DNA of 9,042 nucleotides from NCBI GenBank assembly GCA_964424455.1, contig CAYRJA010000115.1, forward strand, positions 1 to 9,042. The letters are read 5' to 3'. Positions 6,742 to 9,042 of the stretch are shown one piece after another. How positions within the stretch are numbered: the stretch's first letter is position 1; every line of letters begins with the position of its first letter. The notes under the pieces are model-generated. The model worked only from the letters and a program-made list of their open reading frames with translations. It searched no databases and was not told the origin of the DNA. Source of the stretch: CAYRJA01 sp964424455 (GTDB lineage Bacteria > Bacteroidota > Bacteroidia > Chitinophagales > UBA10324). The position numbers were made by a program, and so were the translations under genes.

Positions 6742-6928
6742 GAAGGAGGAATCCGCCAATAAGAAGTAGTACTGTAACCATAAGACAGATTCTTCGCTGC
6801 GCTCTGAATGACAGATTTCTCATTTGTGCTGACGAAGGAAGCATCTCTGTATTTATTGAGGGATACCTCGCTGCGCTCGGTATGACAGTATTGGACGGGC
6901 AAATTCTTCGCTGCGCTCAGAATGACAG
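6729..6928. repeat. Array of REP-like hairpin repeats, upstream copy
   Basis: Five small hairpins of two types. Type L has the loop GACGAAGGA: stem ATTCC/GGAAT at 6734-6752 and stem GTGCT/AGCAT at 6826-6844. Type R has the loop TCGCTGCGCTC: stem ATTC/GAAT at 6789-6809, ATACC/GGTAT at 6863-6883 and ATTCT/AGAAT at 6903-6923, each followed by GACAG. The loops are constant while the stems change on both sides together. The first L and R also form a larger unit, 6729-6814, bounded by CTGTCATTC and GAATGACAG. This resembles the dispersed REP-type repeats seen in intergenic DNA of many bacteria. No associated transposase is visible. Confidence 0.75.
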
Positions 6929-6953
6929 TGAAAAGGAGAATAACAGCATTTGT

Positions 6954-6986
6954 AATTTTTCATTTTTCAATTTTTCAATTTTCAAT
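6954..6986. repeat. Low-complexity ATTTTTCA-like tandem tract
   Basis: Near-perfect reiteration of ATTTTTCA-like units of 7 to 9 bases, four copies in 33 bases, between the hairpin array and the MFS promoter. It has no coding potential and may arise by slippage. Its length could vary between strains and change the spacing upstream of the promoter. Confidence 0.55.
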
Positions 6987-7026
6987 CTCCGGCTCTGCGG
7001 AAGCTGAAATTATCCATCCCAAATTT

Positions 7027-7034
7027 TACTTTTG
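7027..7034 (+). promoter_or_regulatory. Bacteroidota-type -7 box upstream of the MFS gene
   Basis: TACTTTTG matches TAnnTTTG, with the same eight bases as the box before dut, and ends 14 bases before the ATG at 7049. The start site would fall near 7040, giving a leader of about ten bases. No clear -33 TTG is seen, so the promoter may be weak or need an activator such as the co-encoded Crp/Fnr protein. Confidence 0.45.
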
Positions 7035-7048
7035 TCTTCCTCTGTTTC

Positions 7049-8257
7049 ATGGTTCGCCTCCTTTCTTCTTACCGCTCTGCATTTTCAAATCTGAACCGAA
7101 ATACATGGATTCTTGCTTTTGCTCTTTTTATTAACCGGAGCGGGTCAATGGTGTTGCTGTTCACCTCGCTGTACATGACCAAAGAACTGCATTTCTCTAT
7201 TGCTACTGCCGGCATGGTAATGAGTTTCTACGGACTGGGCAGCGTACTGGGCAGTTATATGGGCGGCTGGCTCACTGACAGAAGAACTCCCTTCGAGGTA
7301 ATGATATTTTCACTGATTGCCGGCGGACTTATCCTGCCGTTTGCACTGATTGCTGTAACACCTGTAACAATGGCAATTGTTATTTTCTGCTATGCCTTTG
7401 CAGCAGATATGTTTCGTCCGGCTAACACCACAGCCGTTGCCATTTTCAGCACGGCAGAAAACAGAACCCGCTCTGTTTCATTGGTGCGCCTTGCCGTTAA
7501 CCTTGGTTTTTCCATAGGTCCGGCAATTGGCGGATTTGTGGCATCGCACCTTGGTTACAAGTTACTATTTCTGATTGATGCTTCTTCCAGCTTTATGGCT
7601 GCGGCTATGCTGTTTGCGTATTTACCCAGACAAAAAATCAAACGGGGATACAACAGCAATCCGGTGTTACAGGACAGAAGTGCTTCTGCTTACCGTGATT
7701 TTAAATACCTGTTTTTTATCTTACTCGTTGCGCTCTATGGTACTTGCTTCTTTCAGTTGTTTGCCAGTGTGCCTCAGTATTTCGATAAAGTTTGTCATTA
7801 CAATGAGGATACCATTGGTTTGCTGCTCGCATTGAACGGCTTGCTGGTTGTGGTGATTGAGATGCCGTTAGTTGCTTCTTTAGAACGGAAGAAAAACTTC
7901 TTTTCATTCATCGTTGCAGGAGTGCTCTGCCTTCCGGTTGCATTCATCATTCTGCAATCAGGCGAAGGAATTATAGCGTGGGCGATAGTTTACACTTTTG
8001 CTATTACGATGGCAGAAATTTTAGCTATGCCTTTTATGATGAACTTTTCCATTTCAAGACCTCCCAAAGAACGACAAGGTCAATACTCTGCTTTGTACTC
8101 CATTTCATTTGGTATTGCCAACATTATTGCTCCGTCCGTCGGATTAGGTATAGCAGGAAGATTTGGTTTTGATGCCATGTTTTATTTTCTCATCGCTCTC
8201 AGTTTATTTGTAGCTTTAGGATTCCAGATAATAAAAAAAGAACTAACCGTACAGTAA
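7049..8257 (+). CDS. MFS transporter, multidrug-exporter-like (DHA1-type)
   Basis: A 402-residue inner-membrane permease with about twelve hydrophobic segments arranged as two halves around a polar central loop (about 192-215), the usual size and layout of the major facilitator superfamily. The N-terminal part carries NRSGSM (29-34) in TM1 and a motif A-like loop between TM2 and TM3, GGWLTDRRTP (72-81), typical of proton-coupled antiporters. Similar proteins are usually annotated as MdtH- or DHA1-like drug/proton antiporters, but the substrate cannot be inferred. ATG at 7049 lies 14 bases after a -7-type box and places a short basic stretch before TM1. The Crp/Fnr-family gene starts 10 bases after the stop, so the two are almost certainly co-transcribed and the regulator probably controls the pump's own operon. 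The pair is enclosed by repeats on both sides. Confidence 0.88.
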   Translation: MVRLLSSYRSAFSNLNRNTWILAFALFINRSGSMVLLFTSLYMTKELHFSIATAGMVMSFYGLGSVLGSYMGGWLTDRRTPFEVMIFSLIAGGLILPFALIAVTPVTMAIVIFCYAFAADMFRPANTTAVAIFSTAENRTRSVSLVRLAVNLGFSIGPAIGGFVASHLGYKLLFLIDASSSFMAAAMLFAYLPRQKIKRGYNSNPVLQDRSASAYRDFKYLFFILLVALYGTCFFQLFASVPQYFDKVCHYNEDTIGLLLALNGLLVVVIEMPLVASLERKKNFFSFIVAGVLCLPVAFIILQSGEGIIAWAIVYTFAITMAEILAMPFMMNFSISRPPKERQGQYSALYSISFGIANIIAPSVGLGIAGRFGFDAMFYFLIALSLFVALGFQIIKKELTVQ

Positions 8258-8267
8258 ATCATCTGTT

Positions 8268-8891
8268 ATGCTTTTCAGTAACGCAAAAGAACAATTTCGT
8301 TTTACGCCTCAGATGGCAGACCAGCTTGCCGATTCAAGTATCAGCAAGACTTTTAAAGAAGGTGAAATCATACTGAATGAAAATGCAAACATCCGTTCCA
8401 TTCCGTTAGTGATGAGTGGCAGTATGCGTGTGATGCGTACAGATGAAGAAGGAAAAGAAATTCTTCTGTACTATATCAAAGCCGGAGAAAGTTGTATTAT
8501 GTCATTTCTTGGCGGACTTCATCACGATACCAGTAAGGTGAGAGCTATTGCGGATGAAGAAACGGAAATTCTTTTTGTACCCGTAGAGAAAGTATCGGAA
8601 CTGATTCATCGTTCTCCCGAATGGCTTGATTTTATTTTCCGGCTTTATCACAAGCGGTTTGAAGAGCTGCTGGAAGTAATTAATGCCATTGCTTTTAAAA
8701 AGATGGATGAACGGCTGTTACAGTTATTAAAAAAGAAATCCGATCTGGCAAAAAATAAAACCATCATCACTACACACGAACAGTTAGCCAACGAGTTAGG
8801 TACTGCACGCGAAGTGATCTCACGCCTGCTCAAGCAAATGGAAGAACAAAAACTGATTCAGTTAGCCAGAAATAAAATTACGCTCCTGTGA
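8268..8891 (+). CDS. Crp/Fnr-family transcriptional regulator
   Basis: A 207-residue cytosolic DNA-binding protein. Residues about 25-115 form the cyclic-nucleotide-binding-like beta barrel (FKEGEIIL, MSGSMRV, GKEILLYYIKAGE), a dimerisation helix follows (about 118-150), and a winged helix-turn-helix ends the protein (about 166-207). The recognition helix TAREVISRLLKQME keeps the Arg181-Glu182-Arg186 pattern that in E. coli CRP reads TGTGA half-sites. The phosphate-binding cassette is altered: GE74 is kept, but the residues matching CRP Arg82 and Ser83 appear to be Asp87 and Thr88, so cAMP is unlikely to be the ligand. There is no FNR-type cluster of cysteines; the only Cys is Cys76, in GESCIMS. 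It follows the MFS gene by 10 bases and probably regulates it in response to an unknown signal. Confidence 0.9.
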   Translation: MLFSNAKEQFRFTPQMADQLADSSISKTFKEGEIILNENANIRSIPLVMSGSMRVMRTDEEGKEILLYYIKAGESCIMSFLGGLHHDTSKVRAIADEETEILFVPVEKVSELIHRSPEWLDFIFRLYHKRFEELLEVINAIAFKKMDERLLQLLKKKSDLAKNKTIITTHEQLANELGTAREVISRLLKQMEEQKLIQLARNKITLL

Positions 8892-8911
8892 CAGGGTATT
8901 TCAATCTGACC

Positions 8912-8991
8912 TGCTGACGAAGGAAGCATCTCAGTATTTGCCTTGTCATTCCGACGAAGGAGGAACCTGCAAATGAGAAGTGGCACTGTAA
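8912..8991. repeat. REP-like repeats, downstream copy
   Basis: Two type L hairpins with the GACGAAGGA loop. The first block, 8912-8939, matches 6827-6854 at 27 of 28 bases; the second, 8945-8991, matches 6731-6777 at 41 of 47 bases. Both are in the same orientation as upstream but in swapped order, and no type R unit is present before 8991. The remaining bases to 9042 are AT-rich with no gene start visible. Confidence 0.75.
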
Positions 8992-9042
8992 TACCAATTA
9001 TAGATCATAAATAGTCTGAAAAGAAGACAGGTAAAATTCATA

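Noticed and set aside
6729..6928. Possible CRISPR array
   Set aside because: Repeats are palindromic, of two kinds, irregularly spaced and partly degenerate, with no uniform spacers and no cas genes.
6717..7134. Overlapping plus-strand ORFs of 96 and 70 codons
   Set aside because: They translate the hairpin repeats and the low-complexity tract and run into the MFS gene in another frame.
8885..8895. CCTGTGACAGG palindrome at the Crp/Fnr stop codon as a terminator or operator
   Set aside because: A one-base loop cannot form a hairpin, no T-run follows, and half of it is coding sequence.

Overview
The window looks like a chromosomal segment of a Bacteroidota bacterium, perhaps from the Chitinophagales/Sphingobacteriales side; the genus cannot be read from the sequence. 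The evidence is the gene set (a DUF4292 lipoprotein next to an EnvC-like protein and a TPR lipoprotein), the absence of Shine-Dalgarno sequences before the genes, the moderately AT-rich composition, and promoter-like TAnnTTTG boxes just upstream of three genes.

Layout. (1) 1-306: on the minus strand, a 47-codon ORF that looks like the cut-off 5' end of an insertion-sequence-associated gene, followed by a promoter-like box almost touching the start of dut. (2) 307-5645: a tightly packed plus-strand operon of dUTPase (dut), a sugar-phosphate nucleotidyltransferase, a TPR-repeat lipoprotein, a DUF4292 lipoprotein and a coiled-coil/LytM protein of the EnvC type. The last three junctions overlap (ATGA, ATGAGTGA, ATGAGTAA), so translation is probably coupled. 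The theme is nucleotide hygiene plus cell-envelope assembly. The LytM domain has lost most of its zinc ligands, so it is better read as an amidase activator than as an active endopeptidase. (3) 5646-6147: about 500 bases without a convincing gene, holding a GC-rich inverted repeat, a 16-base A/T palindrome and, at its right end, a promoter box with an adjacent 15-base palindrome. (4) 6148-6705: a stand-alone DUF4256 protein of unknown function. (5) 6706-7048: an array of small hairpin repeats, a low-complexity tract and a promoter box. (6) 7049-8891: a two-gene operon of an MFS exporter-like permease and a Crp/Fnr-family regulator, 10 bases apart. (7) 8892-9042: two more copies of the same hairpin repeats.

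The most interesting non-genic signal is the repeat family around the MFS-Crp pair. Two hairpin types keep their loop sequences (GACGAAGGA and TCGCTGCGCTC) while the stems change in a compensatory way between copies. They are REP-like elements that seem to be selected for structure. I do not see a clear new defence or biosynthetic system here; most of the window is ordinary core-genome content.
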